Below, one piece after another: positions 36,976-46,622 of a DNA stretch of 64,000 bases. The DNA is from Notospermus geniculatus. Lineage: Eukaryota > Nemertea > Pilidiophora > Heteronemertea > Lineidae. The translations under genes were made by a program, and so were the position numbers. The first letter of the stretch is position 1; each line of letters opens with the position of its first letter. The stretch lies in assembly GCA_002633025.1 (NCBI GenBank), contig NMRB01001201.1, positions 150,325 through 214,324 of the forward strand, written 5' to 3'. The notes beneath the pieces are model-generated. The model saw nothing but the letters and a program-made list of their open reading frames with translations. It was not told where the DNA came from and ran no database searches.

Positions 36976-37345
36976 CCTACTTACCTTACCTTACGTTACT
37001 TTACTACATCCTGAGCTTACCTTACTTTACCGTACCTGATTTTCGACTGGCCTTACCAAGATGCTGAGGATGCAGTGCACAGCATCCATTGGTGATTGTG
37101 TAGTCAATATAGATGAAGATGAAATGAAATGAGACCGGATGTAAAATGACACTGCTTACCTTATGTTACCTTACTTACCACTTGCCTTACCTTAAATTAC
37201 CAGATTTTCGACTGGCTTACCAAGATGCTGAGGATGCAGCAGTGCACAGCATCCAGTGGTGGCCGCAAGATCGACTGTGTAGTCAATATAGATTAAGATA
37301 TAATGAAATGAAATGAGACCGGATGTAAAATGACGCTGCTTACAG
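36976..37345. repeat. 165-bp tandem repeat with CTTAC arrays
   Basis: Arrays of CTTAC-type pentamers (36976-37037 and about 37156-37200) alternate with two copies of a unit starting GATTTTCGACTGG (37038 and 37203). The unit holds the near-palindrome GGATGCAGTGCACAGCATCC, then TAGTCAATATAGAT, then GAGACCGGATGTAAAATGAC. The second copy has a 14-bp insertion (GGCCGCAAGATCGAC). It is a composite satellite-like unit. Confidence 0.92.
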
Positions 37346-37908
37346 CCTTTCTGGGCTGCTTTAACCTCTAACGACGAAAAATCAAAAAGAGGCGACTGTT
37401 GTAGAAAGGTTCAAGCAGCGAATGAAGGTTGGCATCATTAGAACCCTGAGTAATGTTTTGATTTCTTTCCATTAAGTTAGCCATCCATCATTTTCGACTA
37501 TAATGAACAAGATTTGTTCAGACACATAGTCGCTGTATTTTGGATCATTAGCGATTAAAAACTGTCAAATATCCTAATTGAACATGACAGTTTTCATAAA
37601 AAGTCCATCAGGAATTAATCCATGACTTGATTCTCCTGATCGATCTTCGAGGGTCATTAGTCGGACGTCGAGGATCGGAGTCGAGGGTTGAAAAAGTCAC
37701 AGGAAGGCTGACTTGACATGGGTTTGCTGTAGATGTACCAAATCACCAGGCTTGTGGGAATACACAAGTATGAGAGGCCCACACAGCACTGAAGACGAAA
37801 AGTTATCAAAGCAAAACGTGTACATCGAGCAAAATGCAGGCACTAAAAACAGGCACTTTCATACAAAAGTAGTAAGGGTATATAAGCACACCGCCGTCAA
37901 AGTGAACC

Positions 37909-38010
37909 GGGGTTGTTCAGTGGTTGTTCATTGTTTGGGGTTGTTCGGGGTTGTTCATTGTTTGGGCCCTCGTGAACAATAGAAAATCTGTTGTTCACGA
38001 GGGGCCCAAA
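37909..38010. repeat. GTTGTTC minisatellite fused to a short hairpin
   Basis: About two copies of a unit of roughly 28 bp, GGGGTTGTTCRGTGG then TTGTTCATTGTTT (37909-37963), run directly into a perfect-arm hairpin: GGGCCC with TCGTGAACAA at 37964-37980 against TTGTTCACGAGGGGCCC at 37991-38007. The hairpin also contains GTTC. Confidence 0.85.
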
Positions 38011-38339
38011 GAAAACAGCTCGCCTCAAAAGGCAGTCACTGGTTGTTGATCGTTCCTCTTCGGTTTCACGCCCTCTCAACATGTAGATCGTACGTAAAGG
38101 CCAGGAAGGGGCACAGAACCAACCAGCCTGTTGGGTAGGCACTGGAAATGCATCTAGTGCTGATCATGCACGTCACTTCGTAACTGATAATAAGCTCTGA
38201 CTTTTTATTGGTCAACCGCGTATCAGCCCAAAATACACTTGTCAGAGGCACTGTTCGTGCGTCATGTCACGTGACTACTGGCCACAACAGCTACATGTAG
38301 CATTCGATTCAGCAATTGGAAATGTGACCAGTAACTTAA

Positions 38340-38740
38340 CAGCTCATTACGAAGGGTGTCATTAATTAACAATCACAGAACTTGGAGGGAACAAAAAGTA
38401 CAAAAGTTATCTGATTGGCCTCGTTTACGGCCATTCGTGATGCTCATCCGTGATGCTTAATAACTTCATGAAATTAGCAAAATATAATCCGAAGGCAAAA
38501 TGTCTCGGCAGTAATAAACTGCTAATTAAGGATGAAACACGTCATTAATTAGTAAAAAAGATAATCGCCGGGATTGCATGGAAACGTTGCCAACGATGAA
38601 CGGGTTGTCGAATTGACCAGTGGGCCCAGGTTTCAAAATTAACCTAAGATCCACTCCATCACCCCCTCATGCTCAATGATTTCATTAGATTAATAAATGT
38701 TACCAGGGTTTTACAAGTTGGAGGGTAATTAACTGCTCAT
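38340..38740. promoter_or_regulatory. TAAT-rich stretch, possible homeodomain-site cluster
   Basis: TAATTA or ATTAG cores recur: CATTAATTAAC (about 38361), CTAATTAAGG (38522), CATTAATTAGT (38544), CATTAGATTAAT (38682), GTAATTAACTG (38727) and CTCATTAG (38737). Such density is seen in homeodomain-bound enhancers, but AT-rich DNA yields TAAT words by chance, so function is speculative. Confidence 0.25.
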
Positions 38741-41700
38741 TAGCGATGATAGAGGTCATTTATCAAGATCGGAGAAGGTACACGAAGGAAAACTTCCCGA
38801 AACATCGGAGAGAAATGGCTGGGAATTGAGAGCCGACCGTCGAAAGATCCGTCTATTTCTGCTCGCTGGCAACCCCACCTTCTGGAGTCCACGGTTTCAG
38901 ATGACACGTTTCCCTCGCCAAGTGATTGGTCAAGATACCTGGATAGAAACCCAACATATTCACCTCTCTTACCCTTGTCATTTTGCCTCCTTATGAGAGG
39001 GCAAACAATACAGAAACTCATATCGCAACAATAGCCGTAATAATATACCGAATCAAGTGGTCTGACCCTTAACACAGCCACAGAGATGACAAACATGAAT
39101 GATGGATAGGAGAAACTTAAACACTCACGAGGGGTTTTTGTGGGCACGTCGTATGATACAAAACTAAAGGGGGGTTACTGTCAACTAACTGCTGATGGGA
39201 TGATATCTAAAGTGCAGCACTGGGTGTACATTATGGTGCAATAACCTCCTGGAAGAGGACCGAACACGGCTTTAAACTAGCATCTAAACATGCCTTGATA
39301 TCAATATCGTTGTTCGTGCTGAAACTAATGGAATGAAACAGAACATGATTAGGTGAAACCTTGAAAAATGACAGTCACGAAAGGAAAATTGAGTTCGTTT
39401 CAGAAAAGTATGCCAACATATTAGTTCAATATTGGTTTGCCGAATTTTAGCTCTATTGCACTTCAAATATGGCCGCCAGTCGTCCATCTTGAAAAATGTA
39501 CTTTGGCTCGTGTCATATGAACAGTACCACAAAGAAAGTTCTAACATGGTATGATGTTTCCCTGAAGCTTGACATTGTTTGTTCATTCACCCAGGTGAAC
39601 ACATGGTCCATGGACCATTTTTTAGATTTTCTGGAATAAACCTGATCACAATAGGGCCTGATTGTGAGAGTTCCTTTAAGTGAGGCATTCCCCTCCAAAT
39701 AGGGTTGATTGAGTGAGACAACTGCTTTAAGAAAGGCTCACAATATTGCGCATGTGAAGTTTTGCGCAAACAATATAAGATTTCTTAGCTGAAGTAGAAG
39801 ATTGAACTGGTAACTGTCATGTTTACCTCCGATACAGCAAACGCTACAGTACGTTCAGTGCATTAACGCTTTTTCTACCATCTCCTTGTGAACTTTCTGC
39901 CGATTCAAAGGGCAAAAAGGAGATCAAGGCCTCGACGTACCTACGTCATCAATGACGTCAAGACAAAACGGTCCTGACAGCTTTCTCACTGAAAAATCAA
40001 CCAGACAGAAATTCGCCATTTCCTTCTAACATATTCAACAGGATGAAAAAACAACTCCCTTCAGTTTCTGCTACTTAATGGCTTGCTGATAGTCGCTTCA
40101 ATGATTTCATCTCCTCAAAAACACCTGATAAGACGAAAAAGTTCGTGCAAAGATCTGTTGTTTATGGTTAATACACGATTACACCTGTGATTTACGTAAC
40201 ATTATGAAATGTCGATTTCAATTTGGTAGCTGATGATGTGACGGTTTTTTTCGCTGTCCTTATGTGACAATCAATATATCCGCATCTCACTGACAGCGGT
40301 AACATTTGATGCGGTCGTCTCATTTCCGTTGGCTGTTGTTAGAGATGGAAGCTTCTTTTTATGCACGTTTTTATGCCGTGACGTATAGTCTTTGTGGTGT
40401 GATTGTCAAGGAGCATTGCTAGACAGATATCTGTGGAGAGTAAGGTTTGGGATACAGGTAACATTCTGAAGAAAGAAAGCTGAAGCCTAAGCAAGGTTGC
40501 TGCTGCAATTTCGAGATGATCCGAATCAAGTAAAAGCTTGACATTGCTCGAGTAGCAGAGCCGCAAAATCATTGTTCTTAGTGCTCCATCATCGCAACCA
40601 CCGTCTTATGGCGAGACCATTCCACTGTAAGTGGAAGAATCATACTGCCAAACCACAGAAATCAATGCACAAGAATCGCCCTTGTAACCCGGTGCCATTG
40701 TAGCACGTGTTTGGTGAAGGTTACAAAAATGAAGAGAGTGGATTAGTCTACGCCAACATAATTACTGGATTGCCTAATAAGTGCAATGGTCTACTCAGCA
40801 ACATGTTCCGGATACGTTCCAAAGCTGGTGCTGCCCCTAGCTGATCGGTAAGAAACCTCCACATCGTCTCAGCAGTGAAATTGATAGAGCAAGAAGCGTC
40901 CTCGTCTGATGGAATGCAACTTTACATATGGCCTTATCTTAAAGAACTGGCGTTGCCTAACTCGATTCTTTTACTAATAGCATTCTATATTTTATCAGAG
41001 ACTCACAAATTCTCCCAGATCTCCACCAAATTGTATCACACGAGTTGTACTAGATTCCCTACCGACTGTAACTCGATCATAATAAGGACGGTAACTTTCC
41101 CTGAGGGCTATGGAAAACTTATTTTTGCGGTTTATTGGATATAAAGAAAGCTGTTTGTAACAATACAGATCATCTTTGGGATATTTTTTGATTTAGCGAT
41201 ATTGTTGGATTCAGCTTCGTGAGGAGTTTTGCCAATGAGATTGTTGTTATGATACATCATTGAGTAGGGAAGCAAGAGTGGTTGCATGAAGCATCAGAGG
41301 TATGTGGCTTTGTAGGAACATCATTGTCAGGTATAAAGAATGCAGGCAGGCATTGTCAACATCAACAACAAAGTTGTTTCTCTGTGCCTATGGCGTTGCT
41401 CTTGTCTCCTCGGATATTTGTATATCAGTGTTTTGATGGAATAAAAGACCGTGAATGTTGGAAATGTTTCGGAATGGGAAGCCACAGGGAAGTAATGAGA
41501 AACCAATGAAAGTTAATCGGATATGATAGACAAGGCGAGAAAGCTCATTGTGGACAAAAGATCCATTAGAATTGCCCCGAGTAAAAACAGCTGTTATAAA
41601 CGAAATCATGATTCTTGCTTTGCTCCTTTCAATTTTATCTTTCATGGTGACACCCAGAGGCAAAATATCGTCGTTAAAATGTCTCAGGGGTCGAAAAGGT

Positions 41701-42835
41701 GGCTGCCTTCTTGTTAAAGAATAAATTCTGCCGCTATGGCTTTTAAAGTTTCATTCTGATGCTGATAGTTTATGGCCTTGGAGGTTTTCTATTCTGTCCG
41801 GTGTCTGCGTTGGTGTCCGTCCTCCTCTGCCCCAAGAAAGCTAATGCAACCAACAACAATGAATGGTTTTATAGTCTGCAGGGAGTTGATGATGACAAAG
41901 GCCTTGTAGAAATGGTTTCATCGTAATATGAGGCTGGTTTTGAAAGGAAGGCCGGCGAAGTTCCAGTTATTGTTAGCTTTCCCTCAAATGGTACAATGAT
42001 GACAAAGCTTCCTTTCTCGCTGCCGCTTGTTCGATTGTATTTCTTTCTTTACTCTTCTTCGAGATTATCAAAATGTGTCTGTATCCTTGGGTAAAGTGTG
42101 TACCGGTCTCTGTTTACAGAGGTGGATGTTCCTTTTCGACACATTCAGCTTCGAATTACGCTTCCTCGTGAACATCAGTCGTGAAAGAAATGACCGAAAT
42201 TGTGATCACCACCCATCAAACCATCAAGTAAAATTTAGAAACCACCCACGATGATGTGGTGATATTTTCATTAATATTTTTCAAATGTAACATGATAACA
42301 TGCTCCAATTTGTGTCCTGGAGATATCCTCTTGACATCAAGGCTAGCCATAACCGACCATTAACCACGTTAGCCGAGGGGGCTTGAGACTTAATAATTCA
42401 TATACTTTATGAGGTTTTGTGGTTAGATTGAAGGGGGATCTGATCGCCGACAGTGTTCTCGGTTTATGTGGAAAGAACCGAACAGATACATCCTGTAAAG
42501 AAGACACTCAGCCAAAAATAGTTCTAACGGGTCTTCTTTCTGAGCTGATATAAAATTCATTGAAAATGCAATAACTTATTAGAATATGGTGAAAGTATCT
42601 TGGTTTTTATCATTTATTTTGAGAGTGAGCCTCTGGCCTGAGTTGAACGCGTGATTCATGGCCTATTCCCGCTTCTTGGATGAAAATCATGAAGCATCGT
42701 CATGCTGGATCGTTGAATTGCATAACCTTACCAAATGGTTTCGAGTTCTCCTTCAACTAGCTGTCAACGAATCTTCACTGCCTTCGTGATTTCAAGTACG
42801 TGATGTGTCACGTTAGAGCACCTAAAGTGTCTCTC
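38741..42835. other. no supported gene; one palindromic-motif copy
   Basis: At 38740-39147 a 135-codon minus frame overlaps a plus frame of about 90 codons (roughly 38754-39029) that lacks a start codon but reads protein-like. Neither is supported by good splice sites. Otherwise only short frames are present. Confidence 0.35.
39585..39621. repeat. palindromic motif copy 2
   Basis: TTCACCCAGGTGAACA followed by CATGGTCCATGGACCATTTT. It matches the 23765 copy over about 34 bases with three changes; flanking sequence is unrelated. Confidence 0.85.
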
Positions 42836-43345
42836 GATTCTCGGGATCGTTCTCTGCTCCTGAAGTACATGCATCGCATCTACCCGTAGAACGTTCAACA
42901 AGTCATGCGCCGTGAAAAACGCTCTGGGCTAAAACTGTTGCTTTGTGCACGTTGATAACTACATGTATTTGCTACAGAACAGCTTCTTTATGAGATCGGG
43001 GTTTGTTTTTGGCCAACTTTTCACCTGAAGTAAAAGCATTGGACAAGCAGGCCTAGTCTTGGAAAGTTTAACAGGTCGTGCGTCGTGAAACACAACAACA
43101 AAAGCACAACAGTAGTTGCTTTGGTCAGCATAAGATCTTCTTGCAGCAAAACATTTCCAACCTCAAGCCCGTTCTAGGCATTATCTCCTCCTGAAATGCA
43201 TGCATCACTCGAGCACATGGCCAGTTCTACAAGTCGTACGGCTTGAAACACGTCAATGTACCTGTTGCTTTGTGCAATTTGCCAAATACGTGTTGCAATC
43301 CAGCTTGTTGATGAGCAGGTAGTTTGGTAAAAACCCATGATATCG
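42836..43345. repeat. ancient three-unit tandem repeat, about 165-bp period
   Basis: Three degenerate units align through GTTCAACAAGTCATGCGCCG (about 42893), GTTTAACAGGTCGTGCGTCG (43065) and GTTCTACAAGTCGTACGGCT (43223). Each is followed by a GTTGCTTTG block and a CAGCTTSTTKATGAG-type block in units 1 and 3. Units 1 and 3 also share CCTGAARTRCATGCATC. Divergence is high, so the triplication is old. Confidence 0.75.
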
Positions 43346-43775
43346 TCGTGTAAAACATCGCCGCGACATCGGCTGAGGCGGTATTGATCTTCAGCAGATA
43401 CCATTATCCTCGATTTAGTTACCACGAGTGCAGCTGCTCTGCGGTAGTTCTCTCTTTCGATACTTCGCGTCTCTGCTCGTCGCTCATCGCTCACAGATTA
43501 AATCGGATAGTTCCAGATTCTGTGTCTGAGCTTGTTCAGGTTACAATTCACTCCAACTTTTCAACAGTCGCTGACTTAAGTTACAAGTTCCAAAACTTTG
43601 GCGACAAGTTTGGATCAGGATAAAAGAGGGCGGCAGATCTTCTTTGTCAATTTTAACAAGGTAGGTTTGTTCATTTTTCTGTGTCAAATATTCAACAAAC
43701 TTTATCAACAGGTATCTTTTTATTCAATTCTGGTTTTCGCTGCCTCCTTCGACATTGCACCCTCTCGGTATTCTC
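43346..43775. other. no gene or repeat seen
   Basis: Frames at 43384-43623 (plus) and 43174-43494 (minus) overlap the end of the old tandem repeat or each other. An isolated AACAAG-GTAGGT donor-like word lies at about 43657. Confidence 0.35.
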
Positions 43776-44045
43776 CAGGCACGGATCCAGGGTCGACAGA
43801 AAGGGGGGGGCGTAGCTTGACGGATGCGGCGGACAATGAAAGCGGGAAGCCCAAACGGGGGGTCTGGGGGTCCTCCCCCAGGAAAATTTGACAATTTAAG
43901 TGCTTTTAGATGCATTTTCCTGGCATCTGAGAGCAAAATACTCAATTTTTTTATGTGATTGAATTTTTCTTGCTAAAAAAATCATTGGTCTGCCAAAAAT
44001 AGGGGGGGCGTACGTCCCTTCCGCCCCCCTCTGGATCCGTGCCTG
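43776..44045. mobile_element. 270-bp inverted-repeat element with TTCTC target-site duplication
   Basis: Terminal repeats CAGGCACGGATCCAG and CTGGATCCGTGCCTG are followed by runs of G and C respectively. TTCTC flanks both sides (43771-43775 and 44046-44050), a 5-bp direct repeat. The inside has GGGGGTCCTCCCCCAGGAAA and an AT-rich right half. Elements with ACGGATCC termini and G-runs are common in marine invertebrate DNA; the superfamily is not assigned here. Open frames at 43598-43945 are artefacts. Confidence 0.9.
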
Positions 44046-44050
44046 TTCTC

Positions 44051-44872
44051 CGCTTGGCATTGTTGGTCATTTTGTACCAGTTACGTAAAGATGGTTTTCA
44101 GAGGCAGTGTAGTGATATCGCTAATTCTAATTTCCAACAAATTTGCGAGTACGGTACCAGATTTACTGTCTGTCTTAAGAGGCATGAACAATCCACACCG
44201 GGCTCCAGTCATTTGGCTCCAGTCAAACAAGCATTGAAGATAAACCAACGGATGGATTCTCTGATGTAATTAGCAAAATGACATCTGAAATTAATCTCTT
44301 AAATAAACTCTCAAAAGATGATTGTCGTCACGAGCATCTTTTGTCGCTCAAATCTACGAGATTTTCCGAGCTAATTTGACGGAACTGACAATGTGGAACT
44401 CAATGGAACAATATCTAGCGTCAAGTGACCAATATATCTTCGAGAATTATTGGGAAAGCCATTCACATTTCTTTGGTATCATTCCTTTAATTCCTTGTTA
44501 AATGTGTAATGCGGCATTTTTCCGTCAGCATCATCTATCCGTGTCATATCTTTATAACATAATACTCCTGTCCTTCATGTTGACGTTCTTTGGTCAGATG
44601 CTTCGTTGCCTGAAAGAAAAAGTGTCGAAATGGCAATATTTCATTGGTACTTATTGACAGTTTCCTTCATATGTGTTTTATTTGTCAGCTTATCGTCACT
44701 GGTTCATTGTAGTATCGGTAATAGTAGTCTCCAGCGTGTGACTAATCTGGGATGAGTGTCAACATAACGTCAATGAAAGAATTAACGGCTTTTCAATTTA
44801 GTTCCTGAAATCGATGACGACTTGTATCATTAAATCAAATTTTTGCATCAGGGACGATGCCATAGCATTATT
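44051..44872. other. no gene or repeat seen
   Basis: AT-rich with short frames only. Confidence 0.4.
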
Positions 44873-45012
44873 AGGGAATTTGAGATCAGCAACTTATCAC
44901 GGATCCTTATACGTATACGGATCGAAATGTACACAAAATTTGTCCTCATTGTACAGAAATCTATCCGTATACGTATAAGGATCCGTGGTAAGTCGCTGGT
45001 CTCAAACTCCCT
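44873..45012. mobile_element. 140-bp hairpin, AGGGAATTTGAGA ends
   Basis: Long arms (about 65 bp) run from AGGGAATTTGAGATCAGC inwards through ACGGATCCTTATACGTATAC to a short loop, with few mismatches. ATT lies on both sides, a possible 3-bp duplication. It abuts the 3' end of the SINE copy at 45018-45205, so it inserted beside or within its tail. Confidence 0.92.
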
Positions 45013-45017
45013 ATTGG

Positions 45018-45205
45018 TCCTGATCTCAAGCTACTCATGTTCCTCACCTGGATGGGGACTTTTACTTGCCCTTGCAAAGAAACAACGGCACCACGGCTTA
45101 TTGTCCCAAGCGACGGACTGAAGAGCCAGGGATGATTAATCGGGATGCTCACCACTGCGGACAGGGCGGTTGTCTGCCGCCTGCTTTACAAACCTTGAAA
45201 TATGT
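45018..45205 (-). mobile_element. tRNA-related SINE, head partly lost
   Basis: On the minus strand it matches 50833-51030: GTCCGCAGTGG-like head remains, then GACAATAAGCCGTGGTGCC, TTTGCAAGGGCAAGTAAAAG and GGAACATGAGTAGCTTGAG. The B-box segment is missing, so this copy could not be transcribed from its own promoter. Confidence 0.78.
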
Positions 45206-45228
45206 AAGAGTGCGGGTGCCTGAGAACC

Positions 45229-45744
45229 CTATTTTGAAGTTAGGATAGCCAAAATGATCTGACAGCTGTTCCATGCCGTAGACGACGTAATCAAGATGAT
45301 TATCAATATTGCTACAAACAGAAACATGAGAATGTCGATCGACGTGTTTACAAAAACTAGTTTTTCAATATCTTGGTTAATGTCAAGTACTTTGGATATT
45401 AATTTCTCAAGGGTAGGTTTTATTTCAGCATCGATTTTTGTGTTTTGGCAGCGTCCTTCCTCACATAAGGCCAGTGGAACGGTTATCTTTGAGAGTAAAA
45501 AGATCGCACCAAGACACCTCGTGGTCATTGTCGCCTTGGGACATGAAGCAGATATCTCCTCGTAATAAAATGGAAGTGTTCCGTTCTTTAATTGGATTAG
45601 CAATGGCATATCACCATTGGACCCATTCTGGATGTACTCTAGCAATGGTAAAGATGGTGAAGAAGAGGTAGAAGCACTCAGAACCTCCAGATCTATCACC
45701 ATTTCCTTTCTATCGTCCCGTTTATCTTCTAAACGTGATTGCTT
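45229..45744 (-). CDS. possible terminal exon of a single-pass membrane protein
   Basis: I do not recognise the product. A minus frame of about 171 codons (ATG at 45702, open upstream to 45744) starts just after an acceptor-like TGCTTTTGAAAG (exon could begin at 45741). It begins with a charged stretch (RLEDKRDDRKEM) and has two central Cys about 20 residues apart plus two later ones in CEEGRC. A helical, coiled-coil-like part (LEKLISKVLDINQDIEKL) is followed by a strongly hydrophobic segment (IDILMFLFVAILIIILIT) and a short tail ending ILTSK. That order suits a membrane-anchored protein. Length is only slightly above chance expectation, so this is a candidate only. Confidence 0.28.
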   Translation of the reverse strand, partial: KQSRLEDKRDDRKEMVIDLEVLSASTSSSPSLPLLEYIQNGSNGDMPLLIQLKNGTLPFYYEEISASCPKATMTTRCLGAIFLLSKITVPLALCEEGRCQNTKIDAEIKPTLEKLISKVLDINQDIEKLVFVNTSIDILMFLFVAILIIILITSSTAWNSCQIILAILTSK

Positions 45745-45988
45745 TCAAAAGCAGCTTAAAAGTATAATTCTGTTACTCAGTGTTTATTCCCCACCCGACT
45801 GAAATATGGAGACAGGAAAGTACATCCTTTGGTTGTGTTTAACTGGCTTCCAAAATAAATCATTTTACTGAAAAAAACGGCAATGAGTGGATTGTATACC
45901 GCTGCATGCTCTGTTTAACCGTTTAAGCTCATTTATAATGTAACGTGCGAAAACGTTAGATACGTCTTCGATATGCTGAGATTGTAAT

Positions 45989-46050
45989 ATACTGGATTGG
46001 CATATGATAAACTGGTCTGGCATATGATATACTGGGTTGGCATATGATAT
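45989..46050. repeat. 20-bp minisatellite, left part
   Basis: Three units of ACTGGATTGGCATATGATAT type. The same unit continues at 46281-46309 and 46546-46622, on the far sides of a SINE and a family D hairpin. Confidence 0.85.
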
Positions 46051-46089
46051 TTGTATCAGCTTCTTTCACATTTACCACCGGAAAAATCT

Positions 46090-46265
46090 ATCTCAAGCTA
46101 CTCATTGGAGTCTTCACTTGCTTTGCAAAAGCACAAGGTACAAGGCACCACGGCTTACTGTCCCATGGGACGGCGGACTAAAGACCCAGGGATAATTAAT
46201 CGATATGGGATTCGAATCCGGGACCTTCCGCTTCCTGAGCGGACGTCACAACCACCAGACTATCA
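46090..46265 (-). mobile_element. tRNA-related SINE with intact B box
   Basis: On the minus strand: A-box-like TGGTGGTTGTGACG, then GTCCGCTCAGG, then B box GGATTCGAATCC, then body blocks GACAGTAAGCCGTGGTGCC and ATGAGTAGCTTGAGATAG. It differs from the 51-kb copy by scattered changes. The adjacent sequence is the 20-bp minisatellite. Confidence 0.82.
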
Positions 46266-46305
46266 AGGCTCCCCAGTACATGCCAACCCATTATATCATA
46301 TGGGT

Positions 46306-46504
46306 TGATATAGGAAGTCAACTTCCAAAATTTCGCAAATTTTCGACCCCAACCTGGGTCTTCCTCAGGCACTTTTCAGTATGGAACTCCAAAAGACTCA
46401 TTGCTGTCTTTTCAGGAGTTCCATACTGAAAAGTGCCTGAGGAAGACCCCGGTTGGGGTCGAAAATTTGCGAAATTTTGGAAGTTGACTTCCTATATATC
46501 ATCA
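46306..46504. mobile_element. family D fold-back element, copy with longer loop
   Basis: Arms as at 3178-3347 (TTCGACCCCAACCTGGGTCT against its mirror), but the inner arm is a different palindrome (CAGTATGGAACTCC against GGAGTTCCATACTG). The outer arms thus stay constant while the core differs. It lies in the 20-bp minisatellite. Confidence 0.92.
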
Positions 46505-46545
46505 ATTTGTGTGTCGACTTTTGTGCTCTCTCTTTCTTTGGATCA

Positions 46546-46622
46546 TGGGTTGGTATATAATATATTGAGTTGGCAAATGACGCAAACTGGGTTGGCAAAT
46601 GATATTTTTGGTTGGCATATAT
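46546..46622. repeat. 20-bp minisatellite, right part
   Basis: Units GGGTTGGTATATAATATAT, GAGTTGGCAAATGACG, TGGGTTGGCAAATGATAT and GGTTGGCATATATAG, the same unit as at 45989-46050. Confidence 0.82.

Noticed and set aside
36976-37345. CRISPR-like alternation of repeats and spacers
   Set aside because: Unit and period are far too long and variable, and the sequence context is eukaryotic.
38740-39147. 135-codon minus frame with an overlapping protein-like plus frame
   Set aside because: Both strands cannot be coding in this arrangement without support, and no good splice sites delimit either.
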